A stretch of 64,000 nt of DNA from Rhinatrema bivittatum. Lineage: Eukaryota > Chordata > Amphibia > Gymnophiona > Rhinatrematidae. Under the pieces are notes generated by a model. That model had not been told where the DNA came from and made no database searches. It saw only the letters and a list, made by a program, of their open reading frames with translations. The stretch spans positions 49,730,019-49,794,018 of the forward strand of contig NC_042631.1 in the NCBI RefSeq assembly GCF_901001135.1. The letters run 5' to 3'. Below, piece after piece: positions 33,012 to 42,938 of this stretch. Position numbers and translations under genes: made by a program. Every line of letters starts with the position of its first letter. Within the stretch, counting starts at the first letter, position 1.

Positions 33012-34688
33012 ATGATCGAGGGGTTTAAAGGGGCACTTAGAGAAGATAAGGCCATCGCGGAAAGATTAAATGATTTCTTTGCTTCGGTGTTTACTGAAGA
33101 GGATGTTGGGGAGGTACCCGTAATGGAGAAGGTTTTCATGGGTAATGATTCAGATGGACTGAATCAAATCACGGTGAACCTAGAAGATGTGGTAGGCCTG
33201 ATTGACAAACTGAAGAGTAGTAAATCACCTGGACCGGATGGTATACACCCCAGAGTTCTGAAGGAACTAAAAAATGAAATTTCAGACCTATTAGTAAAAA
33301 TGTGTAACTTATCATTAAAATCATCCATTGTACCTGAAGACTGGAGGATAGCAAATGTAACCCCAATATTTAAAAAGGGCTCCAGGGGCGATCCGGGAAA
33401 CTACAGACCGGTTAGCCTGACTTCAGTGCCAGGAAAAATAGTAGAAAGTGTTCTAAACATCAAAATCACAGAACATATAGAAAGACATGGTTTAATGGAA
33501 CAAAGTCAGCATGGCTTTACCCAGGGCAAGTCTTGCCTCACAAATCTGCTTCACTTTTTTGAAGGAGTTAATAAACATGTGGATAAAGGTGAACCGGTAG
33601 ATATAGTATACTTGGATTTTCAGAAGGCGTTTGACAAAGTTCCTCATGAGAGGCTTCTAGGAAAAGTAAAAAGTCATGGGATAGGTGGCGATGTCCTTTC
33701 GTGGATTGCAAACTGGCTAAAAGACAGGAAACAGAGAGTAGGATTAAATGGGCAATTTTCTCAGTGGAAGGGAGTGGACAGTGGAGTGCCTCAGGGATCT
33801 GTATTGGGACCCTTACTGTTCAATATATTTATAAATGATCTGGAAAGAAATACGACGAATGAGATAATCAAATTTGCAGATGACACAAAATTGTTCAGAG
33901 TAGTTAAATCACAAGCAGATTGTGATAAATTGCAGGAAGACCTTGTGAGACTGGAAAATTGGGCATCCAAATGGCAGATGAAATTTAATGTGGATAAGTG
34001 CAAGGTGATGCATATAGGGAAAAATAACCCATGCTATAATTACACGATGTTGGGTTCCATATTAGGTGCTACAACCCAAGAAAGAGATCTAGGTGTCATA
34101 GTGGATAACACATTGAAATCGTCGGTTCAGTGTGCTGCTGCAGTCAAAAAAGCAAACAGAATGTTGGGAATTATTAGAAAAGGAATGATGAATAAAACTG
34201 AAAATGTCATAATGCCTCTGTATCGCTCCATGGTGAGACCGCACCTTGAATACTGTGTACAATTCTGGTCGCCGCATCTCAAAAAAGATATAATTGCGAT
34301 GGAGAAGGTACAGAGAAGGGCTACCAAAATGATAAGGGGAATGGAACAACTCCCCTATGAGGAAAGACTAAAGAGGTTAGGACTTTTTAGCTTGGAGAAG
34401 AGACGACTGAGGGGGGATATGATAGAGGTGTTTAAAATCATGAGAGGTCTAGAACAGGTAGATGTGAATCGGTTATTTACTCTTTCGGATAGTAGAAAGA
34501 CTAGGGGACACTCCATGAAGTTAGCATGGGGCACATTTAAAACTAATCGGAGAAAGTTCTTTTTTACTCAACGCACAATTAAACTCTGGAATTTGTTGCC
34601 AGAGAATGTGGTTCGTGCAGTTAGTATAGCTGTGTTTAAAAAAGGATTGGATAAGTTCTTGGAGGAGAAGTCCATTACCTGCTATTAA
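33012..34688 (+). pseudogene. CR1 copy B ORF2, reverse transcriptase half
   Basis: Entry to this frame results from one extra T (GGGGTTTAAAGG here, GGGGTTAAAGG in copy A, near 33026). It then stays open for about 558 codons: SKSPGPDGIHPRVL, RPVSLTSVPGKIVE, YLDFQKAFDKVPHE, GVPQGSVLGPLLFN, FADDTKLF and the C-terminal VRPHLEYCVQFWSP to ITCY at the stop. All RT core motifs are intact. Only the two frameshifts separate this half from the endonuclease half. Confidence 0.88.
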
Positions 34689-34857
34689 ATTCACTTAGAG
34701 AATAGCCACTGCCATTAGCAATGGTTACATGGAATAGACTTAGTTTTTGGGTACTTGCCAGGTTCTTATGGCCTGGATTGGCCACTGTTGGAAACAGGAT
34801 GCTGGGCTTGATGGACCCTTGGTCTGACCCAGTATGGCATTTTCTTATGTTCTTATG

Positions 34858-35545
34858 ATGAAAATACCCCTAAAAGTGAGTTTGGAACTCCATTCTCAGG
34901 AGCTGCCAATGCTAAGGTGGAAAAGAGGCTGGAGACTTTCATCTGCTCTCTTAGTAGGGAGGTAAAGAAATTTCTCACTATATCTGCAACCTGCTGGTAG
35001 GATTGCTGTGTTCTCTGGCCCAGGGTTAATGGAGGGACATCTTCTTCAGAAAGCAGGATTGTAGGCGAGTGATATTATAGCCGGGATCTGATGTCTCATC
35101 TGTAAGCAGAGACCTTCCACTTTAGAAGAACTAGTCTCCAAACTAATGGGGGTGGTAAGGGCAATTTAACACTTTCTCCGGTTGATCTTGCATGAGCTGC
35201 AAAATGCTGGGTTGGAAAATCTTGGATCCCAGGATGGGGTTGTAGCCTCTCTTCCGGAGCCAGATGGGGATGTTGTGGGCCGTGTGGTCAAGGATGGTCC
35301 CCGTATCTCATGGAATAAGATGTGCACTGAATGCATTGTAGCCTGCATCAGGTGCAGAGGCACTCAATGTGAAGAAAAGAGTGCAGCATCAGTTGAGTCT
35401 ACATGCATTGGTGCATTGTGTATCTGAGTCTGGTGCTGCATCATAGGTTGCATACATGTGGAAGTATCTTGTGCATTGATGCACCATTGCTTTAGGAACT
35501 CTGCAGCATCGTGCATCAAGTGCATTGATGCATTGAGTATGTTGA
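34858..35545 (-). pseudogene. Probable DIRS-like gag remnant, antisense, low complexity
   Basis: The minus strand contains repeated Met-His-rich codons (ATGCATCAATGCA-type text at 35330-35540), giving frames such as 35594-35364. Such repetitive text is common in the linker of amphibian DIRS-like gag. No firm domain can be named. The stretch lies between CR1 copy B and an L2 fragment and has the same orientation as the pieces at 30860-31260 and 36310-36860. Confidence 0.3.
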
Positions 35546-35996
35546 TGACTTTGGAATTCTTTACCTGAAATGCTACGCCTGATTCCAGATACAAAGAGAT
35601 TTAAATGTGATCTAAAAACATGGCTATTCAAAAATGCATACAACCTAACTTAAAACATCAGATTGTAGAGATCTACAATAACAAGGACAAGGGATACTAA
35701 TTGATGCATGAGAAACCAATTAACGAGAGATTATAAGAATCTCAATTCAATGTACAGAATAATATGTGAAATGTATTTTATCTATTTATTTATTTATTCT
35801 AACCATTGTCTTATGTCCTTGATCTTTAATTAATATGTACTTGAACAATTCAATTGATAGATGTTAATGCCTATTTATGAATACTTCCTATGTATCCCAC
35901 TGCTTTTCACTAATTTTTACCTATGAATGTCATTATTGTAAACTATTGTGATCTTTACTTAGAACGACGGTATATAAAATGTCTAAATAAAACAAA
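35546..35996 (+). mobile_element. L2-like LINE 3' fragment
   Basis: The frame from about 35548 reads LWNSLPEMLRLIPDTKRF and LKTWLFKNAYNLT before a stop at about 35652, nearly the same C-terminus as 11158-11757 (LKTWLFKNTCNLT). The 3' UTR follows and ends with GTAAACTATTGTGATC, ACGGTATATAAAATG and TAAATAAAAC. It is severely 5'-truncated. Confidence 0.7.
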
Positions 35997-36029
35997 TGTG
36001 TTAACTGGTTGCATTGAGAGCTTTGAGTG

Positions 36030-36308
36030 CCTCAATGATTTTAAATATTTATTTTTATTTTATTTATTTAACATTTTTATAGACCGACATTCGTTGGGAA
36101 CATATCGGTTTACATAGAACATTAATGTAGCGTAACATGGCTTTACAAGGAACATCGATTAAAACATATAAAATTTGGACCAGTAGGCTAACATAACAAT
36201 GTTTATGTTTAAATGTACAGGGAACATAGATTAAAAGAACATTAATGTAGCGTAACATGGTTTTACAAGGAGCACAGATTAAAACATATAAAATTTGGAA
36301 CAGTAGGC
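36030..36308. repeat. Antisense L2-like tail and a 120-bp tandem duplication
   Basis: From about 36040, ATTTATTTTATTTATTTAAC and then TATAGACCGACATTC and CGGTTTACATAGAAC are the reverse complement of an L2-type tail. Within it, AGAACATTAATGTAGCGTAA occurs at 36116 and again at 36236, giving two units with a 120-bp period. Confidence 0.6.
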
Positions 36309-36309
36309 A

Positions 36310-36860
36310 TACACTGATGGCTTTGAGAGTATCAATGACTTCAAATGCACTGATGGCTTCGCTTGCATCAATGCACCTTGCTTTGATTGCTTGATCTCAC
36401 CGTGTTTAGAAATGTTGAGCTATTGTGCATCTGCGCTCTGATGCATCTTGCTGCATCAGCAGCACCAAAGAAAGGTGTTATGTCAGCATCGATGTCCCTC
36501 TGTACTTTTGTTTCTTTGGTGCATGGTGGGGGGCCTGGCACAAGAGAGTGGGGCTGTTGAATAAACCCCACAGTCTCAGCCGTTGCAGGTGAGGGAGTAT
36601 TCAAGTGGCTCCGACTCATGGGCTTTCCTGAGCAGGTAGGCAATGCTGCATTACGGGAGGAAGAATGGCTGCTACTTTTTTGAGATTTAAGCAGCTTTTC
36701 CATTTTTAATGTCCTAGAATGCTGTGAGTGTGGGGCCTTCTGTCCACAGGCTGCACAATTTTTCTTGTGGCCTGCCATTATGAGGGCACTGAAAAAGTCT
36801 CTCAGCACCGATATTCCTTTCCTTTCTTCATTTTTTAGTAGCACTTAAAAATGCTGTTTG
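36310..36860 (-). pseudogene. Antisense ORF remnant, possibly DIRS-like gag N-terminus
   Basis: The minus frame 36844-36368 (158 codons) includes MAGHKKNCAACGQKAPHSQH, a short Cys-rich motif near a possible start, followed by Ser/Lys-rich and then Pro-rich sequence. In some amphibian DIRS-like elements gag opens with a comparable small Cys motif, which together with orientation suggests the start of the gag whose other pieces lie to the left. The identification is tentative. Confidence 0.35.
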
Positions 36861-37009
36861 GGTGGCTGCCAAAGCAGCTAGGAGAGACGAAGTAAATGTT
36901 CATGCTTTAGCTGACAAAAAACGACTGAAGACACTCACAAGGCAACTACTGCACAGGAACTTCCATACATGCTCAGTAGAGCTCAAAGCTCTCCAGCTTG
37001 GAGAAACAA

Positions 37010-37715
37010 GTCCATTTACACTTTCGAATAATAGAAGGACTAGGGGGCATTCCATGAAGTTTATTTAGTACTATTTAGTTTATTCAACTATTATTAAACT
37101 AAAAGTTTAAATTAAATTAATTTAAATTAATTTAAATTAAATTAAAAGTTTATTAAACTATTTAGTTTATTTAGTACTATTTAGTTTATTCCATGAAGTT
37201 TATTTAGTACTATTTATTTAGATCAAGTGTTCTGATTTGTTCCAAGATTTGTTCCATGTAAACTGCCCCCGGCAGTAGTTCTTACTGTTATTTGTAAACC
37301 GGAGTGATATGTATTGTATACAGGAACTCCCGGTATATAAAAACTATAAATAAATAAATAAATAAATAAGTTAGCAAGTAGCACATTTAAGACTAATCGG
37401 AGAAAATTCTTTTTCACTCAATGCACAATAAAGCTTTGGAATTTGTTGCCAGAGGATGTGGTTAGTGCAGTTAGTGTAGCTGGGTTCAAAAAAGGTTTGG
37501 TTAAGTTCTTGGAGGAGAAGTCCATTACCTGCTATTAATCAAGTTTACTTAGGGAATAGCCACTGCTATTAATTGCATCAGTAGCATGGGATCTTCCTAG
37601 TGTTTGGGTAATTGCCAGGTTCTTGTGGCCTGGTTTGGCCTCTGTTGGAAACAGGATGCTGGGCTTGATGGACCCTTGGTCTGAACCCAGCATGGCAATT
37701 TCTTATGTTCTTATG
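37010..37715 (+). mobile_element. CR1 LINE 3' fragment split by an L2-like tail insertion
   Basis: 37012-37060 (FTLSNNRRTRGHSMKF) and 37375-37480 (STFKTNRRKFFFTQ-like) are adjacent in the CR1 copies but here lie about 310 bp apart. The inserted material ends with GTAAACCGGAGTGATATG, CCGGTATATAAAAACT and AAATAAAT units. The host breakpoints share AAGTT (left ...CATGAAGTT, right ...AATAAGTTAGC), a possible short duplication. The CR1 part ends with TTCTTATG repeats at about 37715. It is diverged from copies A and B. Confidence 0.7.
37062..37215. repeat. AT-rich region with direct and inverted repeats
   Basis: CCATGAAGTTTATTTAGTAC occurs at about 37051 and again at about 37190. Between the two lies a string of TTTAAATTAAATTAA-type sequence that can fold back on itself. 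It looks like an insertion that underwent local duplication. Confidence 0.6.
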
Positions 37716-38389
37716 GTGCCGTCGGATGATGTTACCCACATGTAATGGCTAATTCAGCCTGCTTATCGAAGAAAAAATGAAGACTCCTGATGCCAGATCC
37801 CAGCTTTGTTTCTGTTTGAGCTGGAAGCCTATAGGAACAGGGCTGAGTTTAGGCATAAGCAACACATGCACCTGCCTTGGGTACCAAATTCTGAAGGTGC
37901 CCAAAAACTGCGACTCCCCTCACTGTTCTCTGATTTCCAGAGAGAAATTCCCCTACTCTGAGTTCTCTGCCTTTGGATGCCATAATTTTAAATCTGGCCC
38001 TGCAAAGGAACAAAAGGAAATTGCTGGTTCCAAAAAATCAAAAATCTTAAGTTTTCAATCATGCCTCCAAAATACCCTTTAGAAACCATTTTACTGCAGT
38101 TAAAAATATGTGTGTAATTTTAGGTGTATGAAATTCCATTGTACTGCTCGAACCCATTTTTACCCATGCAGATCCCTATGCCTTTAAATAATGTATCCCT
38201 TATTTTATGTGTGAGGAGGTGCTCTCCTTCTTCCTCTGTAATGTTTGAGGACACACACAGTCTCCCTCTCAATTGCTGTGTCTGTGTTCGGAGGCACATT
38301 CTCGATCTCTCTCACCTCACAGTGTAACAGTATGTGAGCAGACATTCTCCCTGTGGGAGTGAAAGTGCATGAGGAGATATTCTCCAGTC
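37716..38389. other. No gene recognised
   Basis: A 101-codon plus frame (37777-38082) has no recognisable motif. From about 38200 to 38390 degenerate copies of a TCTCC...GTGTGTGAGGA-type unit occur, comparable with text at 46600-46720. Confidence 0.35.
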
Positions 38390-39190
38390 AGGCCAATGCA
38401 GATTAGTACATTCAGCTGAATGCACCTTTCTGCCTGCATTTCAGCACACTTTTTCTGTGTACAAAACTTACTGCTGATGTAGCAAGAGTTTTGTGTGCAG
38501 AAAATGTACATCCCTAAACGGGAGTACTGATAGTACCCTCGAATGGAAATCCCATGCAAATGAGGGCATTATGCAGTACTCTCGATGCAGAAAGACTGTA
38601 TTTTGCCACTCCGACACACCTTTCTTAGCACTGGAAACTTAACCCCTGGTCAGAACTGAAGCTGAGTTTCCAGTGCTTCTGGGTAGACAATTAAAAGCTT
38701 TAAAAAAGGGGAAATAAAGTACAAAACACTTAGTTGGATAAGTACTGACTTTTCTGGGTAAGCAGCAGCAGCCGCAGCTTACCTGGATTAAGTACTGATT
38801 TATCCAGCTATCTGACAGCGGCGAACCACACCAGATAAATACTGACTTATCTGGCAAAGTGACATTGGCTCATTGTTGTCACTTACGTGGATAAGTACTA
38901 ACTTATTCGGCTGTCATGTCAGTACTCATTCGGCTATCTGGCATGGTTTGCTGCTAGTTAGCCAGATAAGTAGCAGCAAACTACGCCAGGTAAGTACTGA
39001 CCGGCTATCTGACAAAATGGCTCGCTATCTATACTTATCCTGGTAAGTGACACAGCCAGTCAGGGATGCTCCCCACACCTTCTCAAGTTAAAATGTGTTT
39101 GACCTGTGCCGAACGCAGATTTTACACAGAACACACTTTTTAAAACTCCTGACGCATTAGCATATCATTAGCTTACTGCAGCAGGAGTTA
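38390..39190. mobile_element. Hairpin-rich non-autonomous element fragment
   Basis: It shares order and wording with 48180-48370 (for example AAACTTACTGC...GATGCAGCAAG and AATCC...GCAAATGAGGGCATTA). It contains repeated ACTGACTTATCTGGC-like units and foldbacks such as GGTTTGCTGCTAGT against AGTAGCAGCAAACTA (38945-38985). There is no coding sequence. It appears to belong to a dispersed family of foldback repeats. Confidence 0.45.
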
Positions 39191-39288
39191 ACAAAAGATT
39201 AAGTTCTTTTTACTTTGTATTGGTTGCCATTATGTTGGAGATACCAATTTATAATTTTAGTTATTTTTTACAAGCTCCTGTATGTTGG
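39191..39288 (+). pseudogene. L2-like ORF2 fragment, left of the provirus
   Basis: Around 39220-39288 the frame reads FTLYWLPLCWRYQFIILVIF, corresponding to the LHWLPIHFRIIYKAIL segment of L2 RT C-termini (compare 52.06 kb). It is interrupted by the provirus at 39288 and resumes at 46147. Confidence 0.55.
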
Positions 39289-39842
39289 TGAAGGGGTCTG
39301 AACACTTCAACCTGACAAAGGACTTCATGTACCAGAATTCCCTGCTTCATGACGGGTTTACTTACAGTCTGCAATACAGCTGTAATTAGGACATTGAGAA
39401 ACTCTGTCAGCACATTGCACATTTTCATTTTTTTTTGGCTTCGCTGTTCTTATTCTCTGATAAGCTTTCACTGCTGTAACCTAGATTAGAACAATGGATG
39501 TATTATGTGATGGGCTGTATTACTGCAGACTCGCAAATTCCTTTCCAGAACTGCAAGTCCCAGCAGCCTCTCCTGCAGAACATGGGAGAAGTTTCACGAA
39601 AGTTCCAGGGTGTCTAGGGAGGGGGTCAGTAGCCCCTTCAGCCGGAATATGCTTGCTCAGCAATGCTTAGAACGCATGTGTAAAAGATAAGAACTGTAAA
39701 GTGCATAAGAGTCTGCTCCTGAAGGGGAGGGGCATGCAGTTGTACTGAGCCTTTGTCTTAGCTGCATCTTGCTGGCAATAAAAGTCTATCTTTACGGATC
39801 AGTTGTCTGGACCTCCTTACTGACTAAAAAGAGACGGTTACA
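39289..39842 (+). repeat. 5' LTR of the provirus
   Basis: It runs from TGAAGGGGTCTG to GACGGTTACA, 554 bp, and matches the 3' LTR base for base in my line-by-line comparison. A polyadenylation signal AATAAA lies at 39777-39782. The primer-binding site should start around TGGCGAGCCTCAGCCAGG at 39845; I could not assign the tRNA. Confidence 0.93.
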
Positions 39843-39939
39843 TTTGGCGAGCCTCAGCCAGGAGGTACCGGGGACGCTATTTTAGCCCCCCAGTTGGTCC
39901 AGGGGATTTTGTGGCGGAGTGATCCCCCAGACTTGCCTG

Positions 39940-39945
39940 GTGAGT
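39940..39945 (+). promoter_or_regulatory. Candidate major splice donor in the proviral leader
   Basis: CTGGTGAGTGG about 100 bases after the 5' LTR matches the vertebrate donor consensus. In simple retroviruses a donor at this place produces the spliced envelope mRNA. Its use here is inferred only. Confidence 0.4.
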
Positions 39946-40408
39946 GGCCACCGCTGAGTTCAGTGATCAGGTATCTGAGGGGGTCATTCCACGGAGATCC
40001 TCTGAGACCTTTGGGCTGGTGATCCGGGAAGAAGGCTTTCGTGACGATCGGAAGAACCCTGCAGGCGAGTATTATGGGAATGATGGGAAAAGTGAAGAAT
40101 AGCTAAAAGAGTAGCAAATGACCGGTCCATCCGTGAGGGGACCGAGGGGGCTTTGATCACACCCCAAGCGGTGGTTTGGTAGGAATTGCATTCCGAAAGC
40201 CACGCGCATAAAAAGAGGAAAAAGAAGTAACGCATACGATAGTGGGAATAGGTTTCTTGTTGTGTGAAAGAGAGTGAATGGCCTCGCAGTTCTAGGCCGG
40301 GCTGACCGCGTCCTAGTCGGGGCGATTGTGACCCTTTTGTGTCTGACGGGTACGGACCCCTTACCTATCCGTCTTCCCTTCCCTCCTTTGTCTGTGAATT
40401 CTATCCTG

Positions 40409-40906
40409 ATGGGAGGGGGCGGTTCGACTCCATTAAAAGTCATGACGGAACACTATAGGGAAGTGTTCGATAGACATAAATGTACTAAACCCGGAATGAT
40501 TCAACGATGCACCCATAGGTGGCCCAGTTTGTGTGTAAATTGGCCTCCGGTAGGAACTTTCGATTTCCAAACGGCCACAAGGGTCCAGAATATAGTTATA
40601 CGAGAAGGGAATCTGGGTTGCCCTGAGGATATACCGTACATAACTGCTTGGATTGCAGTTATTGAAAATCCTCCGTCGTGGGCAAAGAAGTTAGTGGAGG
40701 GAGCCGCCCTCGTAATGGTGGCTCAGGCGCACAAAATGGGGAACTGGAAGTCCCCATTATTAAGGATTGTAATGTATGTAACTGCTATCTGTGAATTGCA
40801 AGCACATGTACCAGGGATTTTTTTAATTGTTTTAATTGTTTTAAACCCTAATAAGAAGAGATTTTGGTTTACAGATGCTGCACAAGACTACTATACAACA
40901 AATTAA
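40409..40906 (+). pseudogene. Proviral gag: matrix portion
   Basis: The frame starts at ATG 40409 with Met-Gly, which would allow N-myristoylation, and shows the WPPVGTFD segment typical of gammaretroviral matrix proteins, followed by an IPYITAWIAVI stretch. Upstream codons in the same frame are open but probably untranslated leader. The frame ends at a TAA at 40904-40906, before any capsid domain, so gag is truncated. It is a defective gene. Confidence 0.75.
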
Positions 40907-41759
40907 TGTACAGTGTTAAGTTAAAATACTGATTTGATTACTGGAGAATGCATTTACTGGTGTTGAAGTTTAGAACTTGATGGCAGTTAAGGGTTAACGG
41001 CAGAGATAATTACAGGAGAGAGGAGGGAATCGAGCCAGAAAAAAAAAAAAAAAAGACGTTGAGCCAGTGCGTAGTGCATTCAATATGGCTGTGCGTTTCA
41101 ATGCTGACATTAATCAGAAGCTTCCAGTTTTCTCATATCTTCTATCCCAGTGTCCTCCCTATGCTTATCTTTCTATTCTCTAATACCATGTTAATTATTG
41201 TTCTTACTTGTCTCCTATATATTATCTGTTATTTAAAAGTTACATTGGAACGCATGATAAAGTATGAACTCTCTTTTGCTGACGCAGTTTATTTTGAAGC
41301 TGTCTCTGGGAAATTTAGAGAAATGATTAAGAATGGGTTCTTTGTTAAAGTTTTTCTTGTTGCTTCTTTGGCTAGCAGTAGTTAAATATGCAGAGCTACT
41401 CCCTGTTTTAAGGAACTGGCAAGATAAGACAGCCAAGCATGTGCAGCGCTGACTGTGAGAATTACAGGATGCCGTTTGTAAAAAAAAAAAAAAAAAAAAA
41501 CCGGAGAAAACAAAGACTTAATATTAAAAATTTTGATTCAGTGGCAGGCGCAAGATAAGGATTATTGGAAGTTGTGGGCAAGAGAAGGGGCCACTATGCA
41601 AGATTAGGAACAAGAGCAAATATGAGTCGGCCCAAATGATAAAGTAGTAGCCCCCACACACACACACATATATATATATATATTGCAATTATGTTCTTTG
41701 ACCACTGGTGGGGGCTGGGCTCTGGCTATTACCATATGTTCTTAGTGTTTGCAATGTAA
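40907..41759 (+). other. Unassigned segment inside the provirus
   Basis: About 850 bp lie between the matrix remnant and the next retroviral motif. They include A-runs at 41040-41054 and 41481-41500, a (CA)n/(TA)n stretch near 41655-41683, and a 108-codon frame (41059-41385) with one strongly hydrophobic stretch (IFLFSNTMLIIVLTCLLYII). It could be acquired non-retroviral sequence, or strongly diverged retroviral sequence such as an envelope membrane-spanning region. I cannot tell which. Confidence 0.4.
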
Positions 41760-41799
41760 TTGATACAAGGCTTCCAAGGGTTTGATCATCACTCCTGCA

Positions 41800-41995
41800 C
41801 ACCTAAAGCGCCTCCCCTGGATCCTTGCCTGCAGATCCAGGTTGACTTTATTGAATTAACCCAATGCCAAACTTACAAGTATGAAGGAAGCAATGTTTTG
41901 CAGCTTCTCAGCCTCGTCAGAACTGATTTGCCTCCAGGCGCAGGTCACCTATTCAATTTCCAGATGGACTGTGATCTTTTCATCATATTTTGAGG
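41800..41995 (+). pseudogene. Integrase-like fragment located upstream of nucleocapsid
   Basis: The frame at 41760-41993 includes PPLDPCLQIQVDFIELTQCQ followed by TYKY. The pattern D-F-x-E-L-x-x-C-x-x-Y-K-Y resembles the first catalytic strand of gammaretroviral integrase cores. In a normal provirus integrase lies after RNase H, but here the fragment is between matrix and nucleocapsid, and integrase is absent after RNase H. After YKY the match fades, so only a short piece is present. If correct, the interior has been rearranged. Confidence 0.5.
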
Positions 41996-42059
41996 TGTAT
42001 TGGAACAGGGATCAGGAAGAGAAGAAAAGGGCCCGTCCCTGCAACCAGGAACTTAATAA

Positions 42060-42560
42060 TAGAGACCCGACATCCGAAAGAAGCTGCAGAAGGCCGAAGG
42101 CTTTGAGGGCATGAGCCTCAGCCAGTTAAAAGCTATAGCAGACCAAGTATGTGGAAATAGAGAAGTGGAAGAGAAAAGAGAGAAGCAAGTAGAGACATGA
42201 AGGAGAAAGTGACTGTTAGCCGCCGCTCTCGAGGACACGCGGACGGGAAGGAGCCAAGACAATGGCAGACCGCGAAGAGGAGGGGGAACAAGACCCCCTT
42301 TGGGAAAGAATCAGTGTGCGTACTGCAAAAATGAAGGCCATTGGAAGAGAGACTGTGAAGAATGGCAAAAGAAATACGGGAGCCCTGCAGTGAATACTAA
42401 CGACAAAAATGGACCTGCACCGACACAAAGGGGCCGAGGAGGAAGGAGATCGGACAACCCCCACTGGCAGATGGCGGGGGAGGCGACAAGGAGCATACAG
42501 CCTGAAGAGACCGGGAGGGAAGAATCCCCACTGACCCTCTGGTGGAGATCCACGAGGTAA
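42060..42560 (+). pseudogene. Proviral gag end: capsid tail and nucleocapsid
   Basis: 42067-42199 reads as a charged capsid C-terminus (FEGMSLSQLKAIADQVCGN, then EVEEKREKQ) ending at a stop. In the next frame, 42300-42560 carries one CCHC zinc knuckle, CAYCKNEGHWKRDC, followed by a basic Arg/Gly-rich stretch. A single knuckle is typical of gammaretroviruses. Frame changes separate it from the matrix fragment, and the main capsid domain is missing. Confidence 0.75.
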
Positions 42561-42938
42561 CACAACAAAAATCAGGGGCCTGTTGGACTCAGAGGCCAAC
42601 GATCTGTCATGACTGCACCAATCGGCCCCCCCGACGAAAGAGACTGTTTCTATAGTGGGTGCCTCAGGTCAGGTACTCACTGCCCCTCTGCAGAAAGAAT
42701 GAACTATACAAGTAGGCGGAACCATGGTATCCCTTATCGGATGGAACCTGCTGTGTAAGCCTCAGACCACATTGAGATTTCAACCAACAGGGGAAGTTAA
42801 AGCCTCCTTCGGGGACCATCCAGTGATACTCATCTGTCCCCTCCAAGAAGAATGGAGACTACATCTTCCCATAGTCGAACGAACCATCGAACATCGATAT
42901 GAAAACAACACCCCCCTCAACAAAAACGAAGACAACTG
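42561..42938 (+). pseudogene. Proviral protease remnant
   Basis: Pieces characteristic of a retroviral protease are spread over more than one frame. There is a degenerate active-site region near 42583-42600 (LLDSEAND, where the family has D-S/T-G-A), then SIVGASGQVLTAPL near 42645-42690 with a stop soon after, then a flap-to-C-terminus-like stretch (42724-42860). The Gly of the active-site triad is altered and stops are present, so no protease activity is expected. Confidence 0.6.

Larger units (their letters stand above)
31262..34857 (+). mobile_element. CR1-clade LINE, copy B, nearly complete from ORF1
   Basis: It carries the end of ORF1 (31264-31662), ORF2 in two long frames (31698-32855 and 33012-34688), a 3' UTR and a terminal TTCTTATG repeat ending at 34857. 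No target duplication is visible, as usual for CR1. The near-identity with copy A implies recent amplification. It is inserted in what seems to be an antisense DIRS-like gag. Two frameshifts in ORF2 prevent a full-length protein. Confidence 0.88.

Noticed and set aside
36116..36308. Direct repeats as a possible CRISPR array
   Set aside because: Only two units of 120 bp with no spacer structure; a tandem duplication in a eukaryotic repeat.
40274..40408. Upstream in-frame extension of the proviral gag
   Set aside because: The Met-Gly start at 40409 fits matrix proteins; upstream codons read like leader sequence. A glycosylated-gag-type extension cannot be shown.
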